From positions 28,398,172-28,462,171 of the forward strand of contig OY829660.1 of assembly GCA_963691815.1 (NCBI GenBank): a stretch of 64,000 nt of DNA. Direction: 5' to 3'. The position numbers were made by a program, and so were the translations under genes. Shown here piece after piece: positions 23,998 through 34,289 of this stretch. Source of the DNA: Echiichthys vipera (lineage: Eukaryota; Chordata; Actinopteri; Perciformes; Trachinidae). Under the pieces are notes generated by a model, which made no database searches, was not told the DNA's origin, and was given only the letters and a program-made list of their open reading frames with translations. How positions within the stretch are numbered: the first letter of the stretch is position 1; each line of letters starts with the position of its first letter.

Positions 23998-24860
23998 CAG
24001 GGCCCGAGCACCGACGAACATCACGCAAGCGAAGGCCCTACTGAAATTCCTTCGTTTTTTCTTAGTTTTTCTTTTTCTCTCAAATGCATAGCCTTTTTTG
24101 AGGCTTTATCATATTCAAAAACTCCCCAAACTTTACAAATAATTCAGGGGTAGTGAAAATTTATGAATTTCATTGTTTTCAGAAATGGGCGTGGCAAAAT
24201 GACTCGCTAACGCCCCCTAGAAATCAGCCCTGGCTCCCAAATCGCGAAAATTTATGAAAACCGGTATACCTATAGAATTCTTCCAGACGTAAAAAAAGCC
24301 TCTTGGAGCAATATTCTAAACTCAACAGGAAGTCGGGCAGTTTGAATTTTATGGCCATTTTTCCACCTTTGCACGTGTCATATTTTAAGGAACTCCTCCT
24401 AGAGATTTAACACGATCAACTTCAAAATAAATCAAAACCCATCGAGACACGTCTCATCAAACGATACTGAAAACATTGAGTTTTCACTGCATTTTTTGTG
24501 GCCGTGGCGTGGCGCCAGTTACGCCTTTCGCCATAAAACAAAGTTGTTGTAATTTCACCATACATTGTCCTATCTCCCTCAAATTTCTCATGATTCATTA
24601 GACTCCCACACTTAACACAACCATGGCTTAAAATTGACTCAGAGCCATAGTGCCCCTGCTGACGAAAGGAAGTCGCATGTTTTACATGTCTTTATACAAA
24701 CTCCTCCCAGAGATTTAACATGATCAACTCCAAAAATAGATCAGAACCATCTAAACACGTCTGATCAAACGATACTGAAAACTGTTTTCACTGCACCGTT
24801 TGGGCGTGGCATGGAGCCAAAGCCAGCCGTATCGCCAAACAAGACGAAGTTGTTGAAACT
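23998..24860. repeat. Dispersed repeat family R, copy with internal duplication
   Basis: Begins CAGGGCCCGAGCACCGACGA, a start I recognise from many fish genomes. The motif AACTCCTCCYAGAGATTTAA occurs at 24391 and again at 24699, giving two copies of a unit of about 308 bp that also share CAAACGATACTGAAAAC. Related sequence recurs at 57.5-62.7 kb. The transposon class is not assigned. Confidence 0.6.
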
Positions 24861-24861
24861 A

Positions 24862-25294
24862 CAGGTCCACCGATTAATCGTTTTGGCCGATTATCGGCAC
24901 CAATAGGAATCGGAATTAGGGAAACTTGGCTCCGATAGTAGCCGATGGCTGTAATTTTTTTCCAGTGCTTTAGAAATGGTAAATGTGTAGGGAACCTGAG
25001 TCCTTGTAATGATGATTTTTAGTGCTGTACTAAGTAGTTAGCTTTATTAACAACGTTGACAATGCGTAAACTTTTTTTTAACATGTCTATTCATTCAGTT
25101 AAAACGTATTTCTGCACAGATAAAGATTAGGCACCACTAACCTTATTAGTATTAATACTCTTTGTAGAATTACATTCCAGTGGTGACTGTGTAGGGTTTT
25201 CTGACTGGTGTGATCCAAACATTTCCAATAACTCCAGAAGTCCAAGTCCAAAAGTCAAAATGTATTGACAAGACTGATGTAATCCTTTCAAACG
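24862..25294. mobile_element. hAT-like fragment, left piece, interrupted by L1
   Basis: CAGGTCCACCGATTAATCG resembles the terminal repeat of fish hAT elements with CGATTAATCGG ends. The sequence runs into the L1 target site and appears to resume at 30952 (ATCTAACAAAATATTCTGC). The opposite end was not found. Confidence 0.4.
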
Positions 25295-25310
25295 TTCACT
25301 GCATGTTTTT
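25295..25310. repeat. L1 target-site duplication, left copy
   Basis: TTCACTGCATGTTTTT, identical over 16 bp to 30936-30951. It directly abuts the poly(T), i.e. the L1 poly(A) tail on the - strand. Confidence 0.92.
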
Positions 25311-25680
25311 TTTTTTTTTTAAACTTCTTTTTATTGAGTTTTTACATTATAAAAACAGTTACAAAATCAACCTTGGAATATCTAAATATCTCCCCACCCC
25401 ACCCCCCCTCTTGATGTACAATTAAATGCATATAAATAACATCAAAAATAAAATAAAAATAAATAAAAGTAGTAAGTAAAGTAAATAAATTAATAGTAAT
25501 AATTATAATAGCACAGGAATGAATAAGTATAACAGTAATAATACAATTGGTAAATACTAAAATAAAATAAAATACAGTAAAAAAATAAAAATAATAATAA
25601 AAATAAATAATAATAAATGAAACCAAATTGAGACCACTCTTTCTGACAAGGGATACACACTCATGGCACTACTCCATACA
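25311..25680 (-). other. L1 3' UTR and poly(A) tail
   Basis: Very AT-rich, made largely of TTTATTTTTATTT-type repeats on the - strand, and contains a G-rich stretch (complement of CCCCACCCCACCCCCCC at about 25391-25410) like the polypurine tract of many L1 3' UTRs. It ends in a short A tail against the target duplication. Confidence 0.75.
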
Positions 25681-28600
25681 TTACGAATCCACCCAATCTG
25701 TAATTTGGGTAATGTTGTCAAAATATGAGAGAAAAGGCATCCACACTTTTTCAAATTTATTTGCAGCTCCCCTCAATGTGAATTTGATCTTTTCAAGCTT
25801 TAAATAGAACATGATCTCTTTTAGCCATCTAGTATGAGATGGTGGGACTGGTCTCTTCCAGTTGAGAAGTATAAGGCGGCGAGCTAGCAAAGTTGTAAAT
25901 GCGATCACTTCATGCAACCCAGCCGGCCATATTGTATCTCTGGGCATCACCCCAAAAAGGGCAATGATGGGTTGAGGACTCATTTTAATACTGTAAATGT
26001 CGCTAAGAGAGCCAAAGATCTTTTCCCAAAACGTCTGAAGCCGCTGGCATGACCAAAACATATGTAACCAGGTGGCGGTAGAAGATTTACATCGCTCACA
26101 TGTGGGATCGGTGTTTGGATATATCTTTGCTAGTTTCTCTTTAGTGAGGTGAAGACATTGAAGTACCTTAAACTGAATTAGACCGTGCCTGGCACAGGGA
26201 GATGAGGAGTGCACTCGCCCAAGGATTAAATCCCACTGATCATCTTCAAATGACAAACCTAAATCATGTTCCCAAATCAATTTTAAATTTATCAGAGTTT
26301 GAGGATTGATAGCGTCAATTATCCCATAAATCCAGGAGATGGCGCCCTTGAGATCAGTGTCCGCTGCTAAAAGGATATCAATAGGTGTGTTTGGCGGTTG
26401 AGCAGGGAAGGGATGATAACCACTTTGAACAAAGTGTCTAATCTGCAGATACCGAAACATATGGGAACGGGGCAATAAGTACTTCTCTGAAAGTTGCCTA
26501 AAGGAGGCAAATATCTTGTTCACATATAAATCTTGAACAAGCTTAATTCCATTGCCATGCCAGGCCTGGAACGCCAGGTCTGACATGGAGGGGGTGAAAA
26601 GATGGTTTGAAAGGATAGGAGCCTGCAGTGAAGCGCTTTGCAATCCAAAATGTTTCCGAAATTGAACCCAGATCTTTATGGTATGGGCAACTACGGGGTT
26701 CTCAAAGGAGCCAGAATTAAGAGGTAAAGGAGCCGTTATCAGCGAGTGGAGTTGCAATTTAAAAGATTCCAATTCAACCCAAGCAGGAGCTTCCACACCG
26801 GGACCACACTTAGCCCATATCATAATCTTTTGTATATTACTAGCCCAGTAATAATAAAGGAAATTAGGCATTGCCATCCCTCCCAATTTTTTCGGTCTTT
26901 GTAAAAAAGATTTACGAATACGAGGGATCTTACCATCCCATATGAAAGCACTTAAGACTTGATCCAATGTCAAAAAATGTTTCTTCGGAATCAAAATTGG
27001 AATACATTGGAATAAGTAAAGAAACCTAGGGAGGATGTTCATCTTTATTAGATTAATCCGGCCAGCCAACGAAAGAGGCAATGCACGCCACCGACTTATA
27101 TCCTGCTTGCACCGATCGAGTAATGGTGTAAAATTTAGTTTATATAGCTTACGGAAGGATCGTGGTACCACTACCCAAAGGTATGTAAAATGAGAGGGCG
27201 CTCTCTTGAATGGAAAAACAGCAGAAGGTATATTTAGAGCTGATGAATTAATGGGATAGAATTCGCTTTTTTGTAAATTCAATTTGTAACCTGAAAACCT
27301 TCCAAATTGTTCTAATCTTGACAGAACATGTGGCAATGATGAGACTGGGTCAGCAATATACAAAAGAAGATCATCAGCGTAAAGAGAAAGTTTGTGTGTA
27401 GTATTCCCTCGGGTTATCCCCTCAATTCCCTGGCACTGACGTAGGGAAGCAGCAAGGGGTTCTATTGCCAAGGCAAATAGAAGAGGGCTCAGTGGGCAAC
27501 CCTGTCTCGTGCCTCTATATAGTGAGAAATATTTTGATTGTAAATTATTTGTATTAACGGAAGCTAAGGGAGAGGCATATAACAGTTCAACCCAAGAAAT
27601 GAAATCCTTGCCAAAGCCAAATTTCCTCATTGCCATGAATAAATATTCCCACTCCACCCGATCGAAAGCTTTCTCTGCATCTAAGCTTATTACACATTCG
27701 GCGACATCAGACCCGGTGGGAGAGTAAATAATATCAAAAAGCCACCGAATATTGGAAAATGAGTGTCTGTTACGCATAAATCCGGTTTGGTCAGACAGCA
27801 CCAAATCTGGGAGAACGTTTTCGAGCCGCCTAGCGAGAGTCTTGGCCAGGATTTTATAATCTAAATTTAAAAGGGAAATTGGTCTGTAAGACTGACAACA
27901 CAAAGGATCTTTGCCCTTTTTGTGTAGGAGACAAATAAAGGCCTGATTCAAGGTTTCAGGGAGGTGACCAGATGAAAATGAATCATTAAACATAGACAGC
28001 ATTAATAGGGATAAATCCTTGGCAAATTTTTTAAAAAACTCCACTGGGAACCCATCCGGTCCGGGGGATTTCCCAGATTGCATACTTAAAATGGAATCTG
28101 AAATTTCCTTTAACGTCAGAGGGGAATCCAGGTCACTTTTCTGAGAGTCAACAAGGGATGGCAGTGTTAAATTGTAAAAAAAAGAATCGGAAGCGCTATT
28201 GTCACAGTCTGAAGTGTATAGATTTGTATAGAATGACACAAAAGAATCATTGATCTCCTTGTGGTCTGTCGTCACCACGCCCGAGGTGGTCTTAACTTGG
28301 ATAATCTGGCCCGAGGCGGCAATCTGGCGGGCTTGGTGAGCGAGAAGCTTGCCTGCCTTGTCGCCAAACTCATAAAATGTATGTCGAGATTTCAATAACA
28401 ACTGTTCTGCTTTTGAAGTGGAAGCTAAATCAAACTCTGTCTGTAGACAAATCCGTTGTTGGTAGAGTTCAGCAGTGGGTGCTGAGGCATATTGGTTGTC
28501 TAGCTTCAAAATCTGGGCAGACAGATCTTCTAATTTAGCCATCCTAGCTTTTTTAGTGTGTGAAGCATATCCAATAATTTGTCCGCGTAGGTAAGCTTTT

Positions 28601-29487
28601 AGTGTTTCCCATATGGTACTATGAGATACTTCCGGAGAGGCATTTGTTTCAATAAAAGTCCTAATTTGTTTTTGAATGAATGTCACAAATGCACCCTCGG
28701 AAAGCAAAAGAGGGTTCAAGCGCCATGATTTATATAGGGCAGGTTGATCAGGAAAACTCAGTTCAAAAGAAAGAGGGGCATGATCGGATATAACTATACC
28801 GTGATAAATAGGTGGGGTGGAACGGGGTAAAAGCCTAAAATCTAAAATAAAGAAGTCGATTCTAGAAAATGTTTGGTGGACTGGCGAAAAGAAAGAAAAA
28901 GCCCTACCGTTAGGGAAATGAAAGCGCCAAGGGTCAACCATACCATACTGATCCAAAAAATTATTAATAGCTGCAGCAGTTTTGGAAAGGGGGGAGGGGA
29001 TGAGTGATGAGCGGTCCAGACCGGGGCAGAGCACACAATTGAAGTCCCCCCCAATAATCAACTGACGATTATTGACATCAGGGATAGTAGAGAAAAAATT
29101 GTTAATAAAGTTACAGTCATCCCAGTTGGGAGCATACACACTAGCAAGAATGACAGGCTTACTTAAAAGCTGACCGGTAACAATAATGAACCTGCCATCT
29201 GGATCTGCAATTATTTTGTCACTTTCAAAGGTAACTCCTTTGTGTACCAGTATGGCTGTACCCCTAGCCTTAGAATTGAACTTAGAATGGAAGACTTTAC
29301 CCACCCAACTCCTCTGAATTCTCATAACATCTGCCCTACATAAATGAGTCTCTTGGAGGAAAGCTATTCCTACACCAAGTTGATCTAAATGTGCTAGCAC
29401 TTTATTCCTCTTTACAGGATGGTTCAGTGCTTTTACGTTCCAAGAGATGAACTTAACTTTTCTGCCACTCATCTTAACTGAGCTCAT
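25681..29487 (-). CDS. L1 ORF2: AP endonuclease-reverse transcriptase, 1268 aa
   Basis: One uninterrupted frame, close to the usual L1/Tx1 ORF2 length of about 1250-1300. The N-terminal APE endonuclease shows SWNVK (~15), LQETH (~44), GGDFN (~146) and SDHAPL (~230). The RT spans about 470-790 with GKSPGPDGFP, YRPISLLN, LDAEKAFDRVEW, RQGCPLSPLLFA and the catalytic YADD at 703-706. A C-terminal Cys/His knuckle (CERC...H...C) lies at about 1127-1145. Target-primed reverse transcription at a nicked genomic site is the family function. Oddity: the normally invariant Gly of the FTYLG motif is Trp here (TGG, ~27170), which may impair RT. A start at the second Met (MSGRK) is equally possible. Confidence 0.93.
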   Translation of the reverse strand: MSSVKMSGRKVKFISWNVKALNHPVKRNKVLAHLDQLGVGIAFLQETHLCRADVMRIQRSWVGKVFHSKFNSKARGTAILVHKGVTFESDKIIADPDGRFIIVTGQLLSKPVILASVYAPNWDDCNFINNFFSTIPDVNNRQLIIGGDFNCVLCPGLDRSSLIPSPLSKTAAAINNFLDQYGMVDPWRFHFPNGRAFSFFSPVHQTFSRIDFFILDFRLLPRSTPPIYHGIVISDHAPLSFELSFPDQPALYKSWRLNPLLLSEGAFVTFIQKQIRTFIETNASPEVSHSTIWETLKAYLRGQIIGYASHTKKARMAKLEDLSAQILKLDNQYASAPTAELYQQRICLQTEFDLASTSKAEQLLLKSRHTFYEFGDKAGKLLAHQARQIAASGQIIQVKTTSGVVTTDHKEINDSFVSFYTNLYTSDCDNSASDSFFYNLTLPSLVDSQKSDLDSPLTLKEISDSILSMQSGKSPGPDGFPVEFFKKFAKDLSLLMLSMFNDSFSSGHLPETLNQAFICLLHKKGKDPLCCQSYRPISLLNLDYKILAKTLARRLENVLPDLVLSDQTGFMRNRHSFSNIRWLFDIIYSPTGSDVAECVISLDAEKAFDRVEWEYLFMAMRKFGFGKDFISWVELLYASPLASVNTNNLQSKYFSLYRGTRQGCPLSPLLFALAIEPLAASLRQCQGIEGITRGNTTHKLSLYADDLLLYIADPVSSLPHVLSRLEQFGRFSGYKLNLQKSEFYPINSSALNIPSAVFPFKRAPSHFTYLWVVVPRSFRKLYKLNFTPLLDRCKQDISRWRALPLSLAGRINLIKMNILPRFLYLFQCIPILIPKKHFLTLDQVLSAFIWDGKIPRIRKSFLQRPKKLGGMAMPNFLYYYWASNIQKIMIWAKCGPGVEAPAWVELESFKLQLHSLITAPLPLNSGSFENPVVAHTIKIWVQFRKHFGLQSASLQAPILSNHLFTPSMSDLAFQAWHGNGIKLVQDLYVNKIFASFRQLSEKYLLPRSHMFRYLQIRHFVQSGYHPFPAQPPNTPIDILLAADTDLKGAISWIYGIIDAINPQTLINLKLIWEHDLGLSFEDDQWDLILGRVHSSSPCARHGLIQFKVLQCLHLTKEKLAKIYPNTDPTCERCKSSTATWLHMFWSCQRLQTFWEKIFGSLSDIYSIKMSPQPIIALFGVMPRDTIWPAGLHEVIAFTTLLARRLILLNWKRPVPPSHTRWLKEIMFYLKLEKIKFTLRGAANKFEKVWMPFLSYFDNITQITDWVDS

Positions 29488-29885
29488 ACTTTTTAATCAC
29501 AGTAATAATGATAGTAGCGATAATAAGTGTATGCCAATAGAGTAATATAAGGAAGAAAGAGCGAAAGAGAAAAAAATAAATAAATAAATAAAAATAAATA
29601 AAAAATAATAATAATAGTATAATATACATTATAATGACTCAAGAGTATGCCCACCCCCCCGCCCCAGCACTTACCCAAACTAAGTGCCCTAAACCCCCAG
29701 AAAACATACATGCACAAGAGGTGTATCTTAGCTCAACAAAGCTTACACCTTAACTCTCCTCACTAGACAGAGGGTAAATAAACTTAAAACCACTCAATAT
29801 TGTCATTTAGTACACACTTATTTCCAACCATGTCCACTTTTTTCTCCTTCAAACTTACTGTCTGCCGTGGCCTGCCCGGGCAGCA
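29488..29885 (-). other. L1 inter-ORF region
   Basis: About 400 bp between ORF1 and ORF2, with AT-rich repeats near 29570-29620 and a C-rich block (on the + strand) at 29650-29665. No ORF is supported. Confidence 0.7.
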
Positions 29886-30784
29886 TCACTCCCCGTCGTT
29901 TCTCGCCGTGCCCACCGTAGGAATATTGGACTTGGCAAAAGCAGCCGCCTTGGAAGGGTCAGCGAATTCCTGCTTCTTCCCGTTGAAAACGAACCGGAGC
30001 CTTGCAGGGTGTAGTAGGGAGTATTTCACTCCTGCCTCTCTCAGCTGCTTTTTGACTGGAAGAAAGCGGCTCTCCGGCGTAGTAAATCAGCGCTGAGATC
30101 GGGGTAAAAGCTGATCTTTGCTCCTCGGTAGGTCAGCTGGCCTCTCTCGTACGACATCCGTAGAATCTGCTCCTTCGTCTGGTAGTAGTGCATCCGGACC
30201 ACCATCGCCCGCGGAGGACCAGTCGGCTGCGGCGGTCTTAAAGTGCGGTGGGCACGATCAATCACAGGCGGGCGAGCGAAACTGTCCTCTTCAAAAACCT
30301 CGATCAGGAACTTTTCCATAAAAGCAGTGGGGTGGTTTCCTTCGACTTTCTCCTCCAAACCCGTAACTCTTATATTATTCCTCCTGGAGAAGTTTTCCAG
30401 GGTGTCTAATTTAGCGTGCAGTTTGGAGTTCTCATCTTGCAAAGCAGCGTAACAAGTTTCAAGCTCACCCACTCGCCCATCCACGTCCGTCAGAGAGGTT
30501 TCAATGTCGGATATTTTATCGGTGTGCACAGAAACAGCAGCCTGAAGGGATGAAATAGAAGAACGTAGCTCTGATAAAATCTCGTCTTTCATAGCGCCCA
30601 CATCAGCTTTGATGGCCTCTCGCAGTTCTTTCAGAGCCCCGTGCGACAGCTCCACATTGGCATCGCTCACCGTTGTAGGATCGCTAGCCTCATTGCTCGG
30701 CGTTGATTGTTTGCTAGCAAAGGCCTTTGTTAGCAGGGACTGTTCGGACTTTGCGTTTTTACCTCTGCCGGGTTTGTTCGACAT
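29886..30784 (-). pseudogene. L1 ORF1 with a C-terminal frameshift
   Basis: Begins MSNKPGRGKNAK at 30784; an upstream in-frame Met at 30940 lies outside the element and is not used. A coiled coil spans about residues 55-130 (heptads through ELRSSISSLQAAV). The RRM starts RRNNIRVTGL, and PVIDRAHR matches the L1 ORF1p (Transposase_22) signature. ORF1p is a trimeric RNA chaperone that coats L1 RNA. Near 30055-30062 the frame is broken: the original frame stops at 30041, while the frame one base over continues family-like sequence to a stop at 29886. About 57 residues of the C-terminal domain are lost from the primary frame. Confidence 0.88.
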
Positions 30785-30935
30785 GATAACCGGATAGAAA
30801 GTATCGGTAAAGTGACAAAGGCTCGTGAGAGGGAAAACGACGTGAGAGAGATAGGGCTTTAAGCCGATAAATGATGTAATATGCGAGGAGAGCTTGTGAA
30901 GGACGTCTTCACTCCGCCATGACCCGACACGCCCC
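30785..30935 (-). promoter_or_regulatory. L1 5' UTR / internal promoter
   Basis: About 150 bp from the GGGGCGTGTCGGGTCATGGC start to the ORF1 ATG. L1 elements carry an internal Pol II promoter here (family knowledge). GTCATGGCGGAG includes a YY1-like ATGGCGG near the start, where mammalian L1 also has a YY1 site. Confidence 0.6.
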
Positions 30936-30951
30936 TTCACTGCATGTTTTT
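30936..30951. repeat. L1 target-site duplication, right copy
   Basis: TTCACTGCATGTTTTT, identical to 25295-25310. It abuts the L1 5' end with no untemplated bases visible. Confidence 0.92.
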
Positions 30952-31313
30952 ATCTAACAAAATATTCTGCTTCAGTCCATTTTTGTTGCTTTTTAGCCTT
31001 TCACAAACAAAAGTTACACTAAACACTAAAAACAGTTTTCTGCTTACCGCACACAGAGGGAGAAACGCACCTGTATTAGAGTGGTGATGAAGAATAAAAT
31101 GACACCAGATATTCAAAGCTTCATTCAAAAACTTCAATAGAATATTAAAATGTCCTTCGTAATCTAGTTATTTTAGCCATCCTATAATACCCACCATGTT
31201 TCCTATCATGAGTCAGAATTTTATTAAAAATCAAGTATGAGTCTGTACTATGAACTGTGCAGATTTGCAGCCTCTTACATTGACTCTGAACATACTCTGT
31301 GTTCTATTCACAG
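30952..31313. other. larp4b: End of intron 2, possible continuation of interrupted hAT-like repeat
   Basis: The first 150 bp are probably the right part of the repeat that the L1 entered. The remainder is plain intron leading to the exon acceptor. Confidence 0.4.
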
Positions 31314-31467
31314 GAATCCGCCAAGGTTTCAGAACTCAACCCCAATGCGAAAGCATGGGCCAACCACATGTTTAGCTTGGATCCCAGCGGGAGTGAGGAC
31401 ACCCCAACTGCAGCCCTGCAGCCATGGAAGGAAGGCTGCGATAGTTCGGCCGACCCCGGCCCAGAAG
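31314..31467 (+). CDS. larp4b: larp4b coding exon 2 with PAM2w motif
   Basis: Flanked by the acceptor TTCTATTCACAG (AG at 31312-31313) and a GT donor at 31468. It starts in phase 0 and ends with one base of the next codon; 154 nt. It encodes SELNPNAKAWANHMF, the LARP4-family PAM2w motif, in which Trp replaces the usual PAM2 Phe and contacts the MLLE domain of cytoplasmic poly(A)-binding protein (family knowledge). The rest is an acidic, low-complexity linker. The exon lies only about 360 bp from the L1 inserted in the preceding intron. Confidence 0.92.
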
Positions 31468-33288
31468 GTCAGCCAATGATTTGGGATTCAAAATGTGTTG
31501 ACCATGTCAAGACTAAGCATCTGGTTTTTGGTGATTTTAGCAAATTAAACTAAGTATAAATGCATGGCATCTACAATACATGAGCATCGTATGTCAACAA
31601 AAGTAATTTAAAACACATGTAAATGCACACAACAATTTAAGGGCAGTAAATGGGTTGGTTGTGCTGTAAGATACTTATAATAACTGTATTAAGACTGTCA
31701 AAGTATCAAAAATGACATCCATTACATTGTGTTGACATGTTATGCACCAAAGAACCCTGTGACTTTTTGTAGTACAGTACCCACTTAAAAACCAAGAACT
31801 ATAAAGTTATCTATTAATATGTAGTTTTAAAAATCTTTCTGATTCAAGTCCACACCTAACTATAACAGCGACATCATTGGGATTACTTTCAGAGCGATGA
31901 AAGAGAGAATGAAGGAGAGAAACATTGACAGCCAATCGAAATCCATCCCAATTTACATGGTGTCACATCCAAACTCTAAATAGTAATTATGCATGGTGCT
32001 GAAAGACACACAGCACCACAGCCGTGCGGCACAGCAGCAGCAGCCATTTTTCAAGAATTATTCATATAATTACAGGGCTCCAGACTAACTTTTTTCAATA
32101 GGGGCTCTGTGGCCCCCAACCGGACATTTTAGGGGCAACACACGGTAAATCAATAATAGATCCAGAAATTACAATGTGCTGTTTCAAATTTAGTGTCACT
32201 TTAGTGTTAAGTTTTTATTGTTCTCTTTTTAAGATGCAACATAGGTTAACAGCACCATCACTGTCATGACAGTACAGTATTAAAAATATACCATACATTC
32301 AGAATAAGGGGTGTGATGAGACCTTCAGCTCAGGACGTCGAGACGAGATTTTAACACTATTTTGAAATGTCAGTATTTTATTTACTGGGGGGTTAATTTA
32401 AGCAGAGAACTGTGGTAGTGCTGCAGATGTCTTTGCATAGTACTTGTGTTAGCTGCGGTATAGCCTACAGTAATCAAAAGTATAGTGTCTGTTTTGTCAA
32501 GTTTGTTATCCAAACAGCTAAATTGATGTGAAGTGATAGCGTTGTCGGTAGCTTACCAGATTTAATGTTTTTGCGTTTAGCTTAGGTAGACCAGATAATA
32601 TTACACGAAAACAGATTGGTGAAGCTGCTTTGATCCAATTTTCAGCAACTTGATATGTGTTCGAGGATGATATTTGGCATTGTGTGCTTTAATTAATATT
32701 GCATGCAGTTAACACGCCAGTTATAATTTTTTTTTTTTTTTATAAAAACCCAACACCAGCTTCTAGTGTTCTTCGCCACTGTTTTGAAAGAAAGTTATAA
32801 CAGGAGTAACTGTTAAAAGTTACATATTATCTTTAAAATTAAATAGTGCTGTACGGTGGATCTTATTCATGCCGATGTGAGGAGCGGTTCATGCAGATTT
32901 TGAAACGTAATGGTTACATATTTGGAAAAGTAAGAACTTTAAGAAGTTGAAGTTGAATTATGGGATAAAGTTGACATGTCAGTTAAACTTCAAGCAGTGA
33001 AGGCAGTTTAACTGAATCACTGAAAAGAGAAGGAGTTGAAGTGTTAAAACACATATACCATTAAATACAGTATGGTAATACATTGCAATTAAACACTTGA
33101 AACAGTGTTGAGGTCTTTATTGTTAAGTTGATTTCTCGGTGGTGTTTTAGATTTGAAACACTTGCGATGTTAGTGTGATTTGAATTTTAAGTTGGACTTG
33201 AAGGTGGAGTTGAAGGGTCAGATTGAGTTGAAGCCCTGAAAGAAGTTGACGTTTTAGAATGCAGTCTATTTTCGCTCATTTGCCAACA
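31468..33288. other. larp4b: Intron 3, first part; one repeat end
   Basis: Mostly featureless AT-rich intron. CAGGGCTCCAGACTAACTTT at about 32074 looks like the end of a fish DNA repeat, with no partner end found. A T/A-rich run lies near 32728. Confidence 0.4.
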
Positions 33289-33335
33289 TGCAGTGCTGTG
33301 AAAAAGTATCTGCCCCCCGTACAGGTTTCTTCTCC
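33289..33335 (+). mobile_element. Tc1-like left terminal repeat
   Basis: CAGTGCTGTGAAAAAGTATC is mirrored by the right-hand end at 36935-36963 (AAATACTTTTTCAAGGCACT). It probably marks the left end of the Tc1-like element that encodes the transposase remnant at 35960-36720. Confidence 0.6.
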
Positions 33336-34024
33336 TGACTAATTAACTGCAGCAGAGTGATACTTTGAGGCTCACTTGATCCATCGGACCCTTGATGTCT
33401 TACTGCCGTTTATCCAACCTCCTGCGACATACTGTACCAGTTTCATGTACATCTGAATCTAGTCCCGCCCTCAGTTCTCATAGAGATCCATTCAAATGCA
33501 GAGAGGTTTTAGTATCTCTTGTAAGGGTCCATGGAAATTAGATAGATAGTGTGGTGATGTTGACCAGTGTGTAAAGCCTGTAGCTTCATACAAAAGAGGA
33601 ATCAAGGCTGGAATTACTTCCAAATGTGCTTCAACAGCGTACTGAGTAAAGGCTTCATAAACTTTTGCACATGTGATTTTTCAGTTTAATTTAATTTGCT
33701 AAAATTTGCAGCAAAATGCAGTCTACCTCTATCTATTCTTGTCACTTTTCTCATCATACCGAGACACCTCTTAAATCATTCATACTCAATTTAGTATAAT
33801 ACTCCAACCACAGGCAAGGTTCCCTCCACATAAATGACTGTAATAACTCACTTTAATGTGCCCAGCCAAGTATAGCCAATGTAGAAGCAACAAGGATATG
33901 GTGGTGAAACAGAAATTGTTGATTAGCCTGTGTGTGACTCTGATTGACCAGCCTATTTCATTTCCTACATCTGTGAGGACATTTATGTAAAAATTGTTGC
34001 ATAAGATTGGAGACTTAAATTAAA
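33336..34024. other. Sequence between Tc1-like left end and SINE fragment
   Basis: No coding or RNA feature is recognised. It may be element interior or host intron. Confidence 0.35.
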
Positions 34025-34089
34025 ATGCAGCAAAGGGCCACAGGTTTGAGTCGAACCCTTCTCTAACTACTTAGCCATGGGCCGCCCCG
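34025..34089 (-). mobile_element. tRNA-derived SINE fragment
   Basis: The reverse complement reads CGGGGCGGCCCATGGCTAAG...GGGTTCGACTCAAACCTG, matching the A and B box region of the SINE at 55899. Truncated at its 3' side. Confidence 0.6.
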
Positions 34090-34289
34090 TCAAACACATT
34101 TTAATTTCAGACAAAGATAACCAAAAAATTAATCGATTATCGATTAATTATTGATAAGAAATTACCCAATTAAAAAAAATTAATTGCGTTTTTAACCTGT
34201 AATTCCCCGCCACTTAGCGTGAGGGCGCGCTTGGCGCCAGACGTACTTTGACGCACATGCGGACGGGACACGGAGGTATACCACAGATT

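Larger units (their letters stand above)
25311..30935 (-). mobile_element. Near-complete L1/Tx1-group LINE, 5.6 kb
   Basis: In - strand order: GGGG-starting 5' UTR, ORF1, 400-bp inter-ORF region, ORF2, AT-rich 3' UTR and poly(A). A perfect 16-bp target duplication flanks it. The target in element sense reads AAAAACATG and the nicked strand reads TTTTT/AT, matching the L1 endonuclease preference TTTT/A (family knowledge). Having the 5' end is unusual, since most genomic L1 copies are 5'-truncated. It lies in larp4b intron 2 in antisense orientation. ORF2 is open, but ORF1 is frameshifted and ORF2 has one suspicious substitution, so this copy is probably immobile by itself. Confidence 0.93.

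Noticed and set aside
25311..30935. L1 as a currently autonomous element
   Set aside because: The ORF1 frameshift and the unusual Trp in the RT argue against it, though a sequencing error at the ORF1 site is possible.
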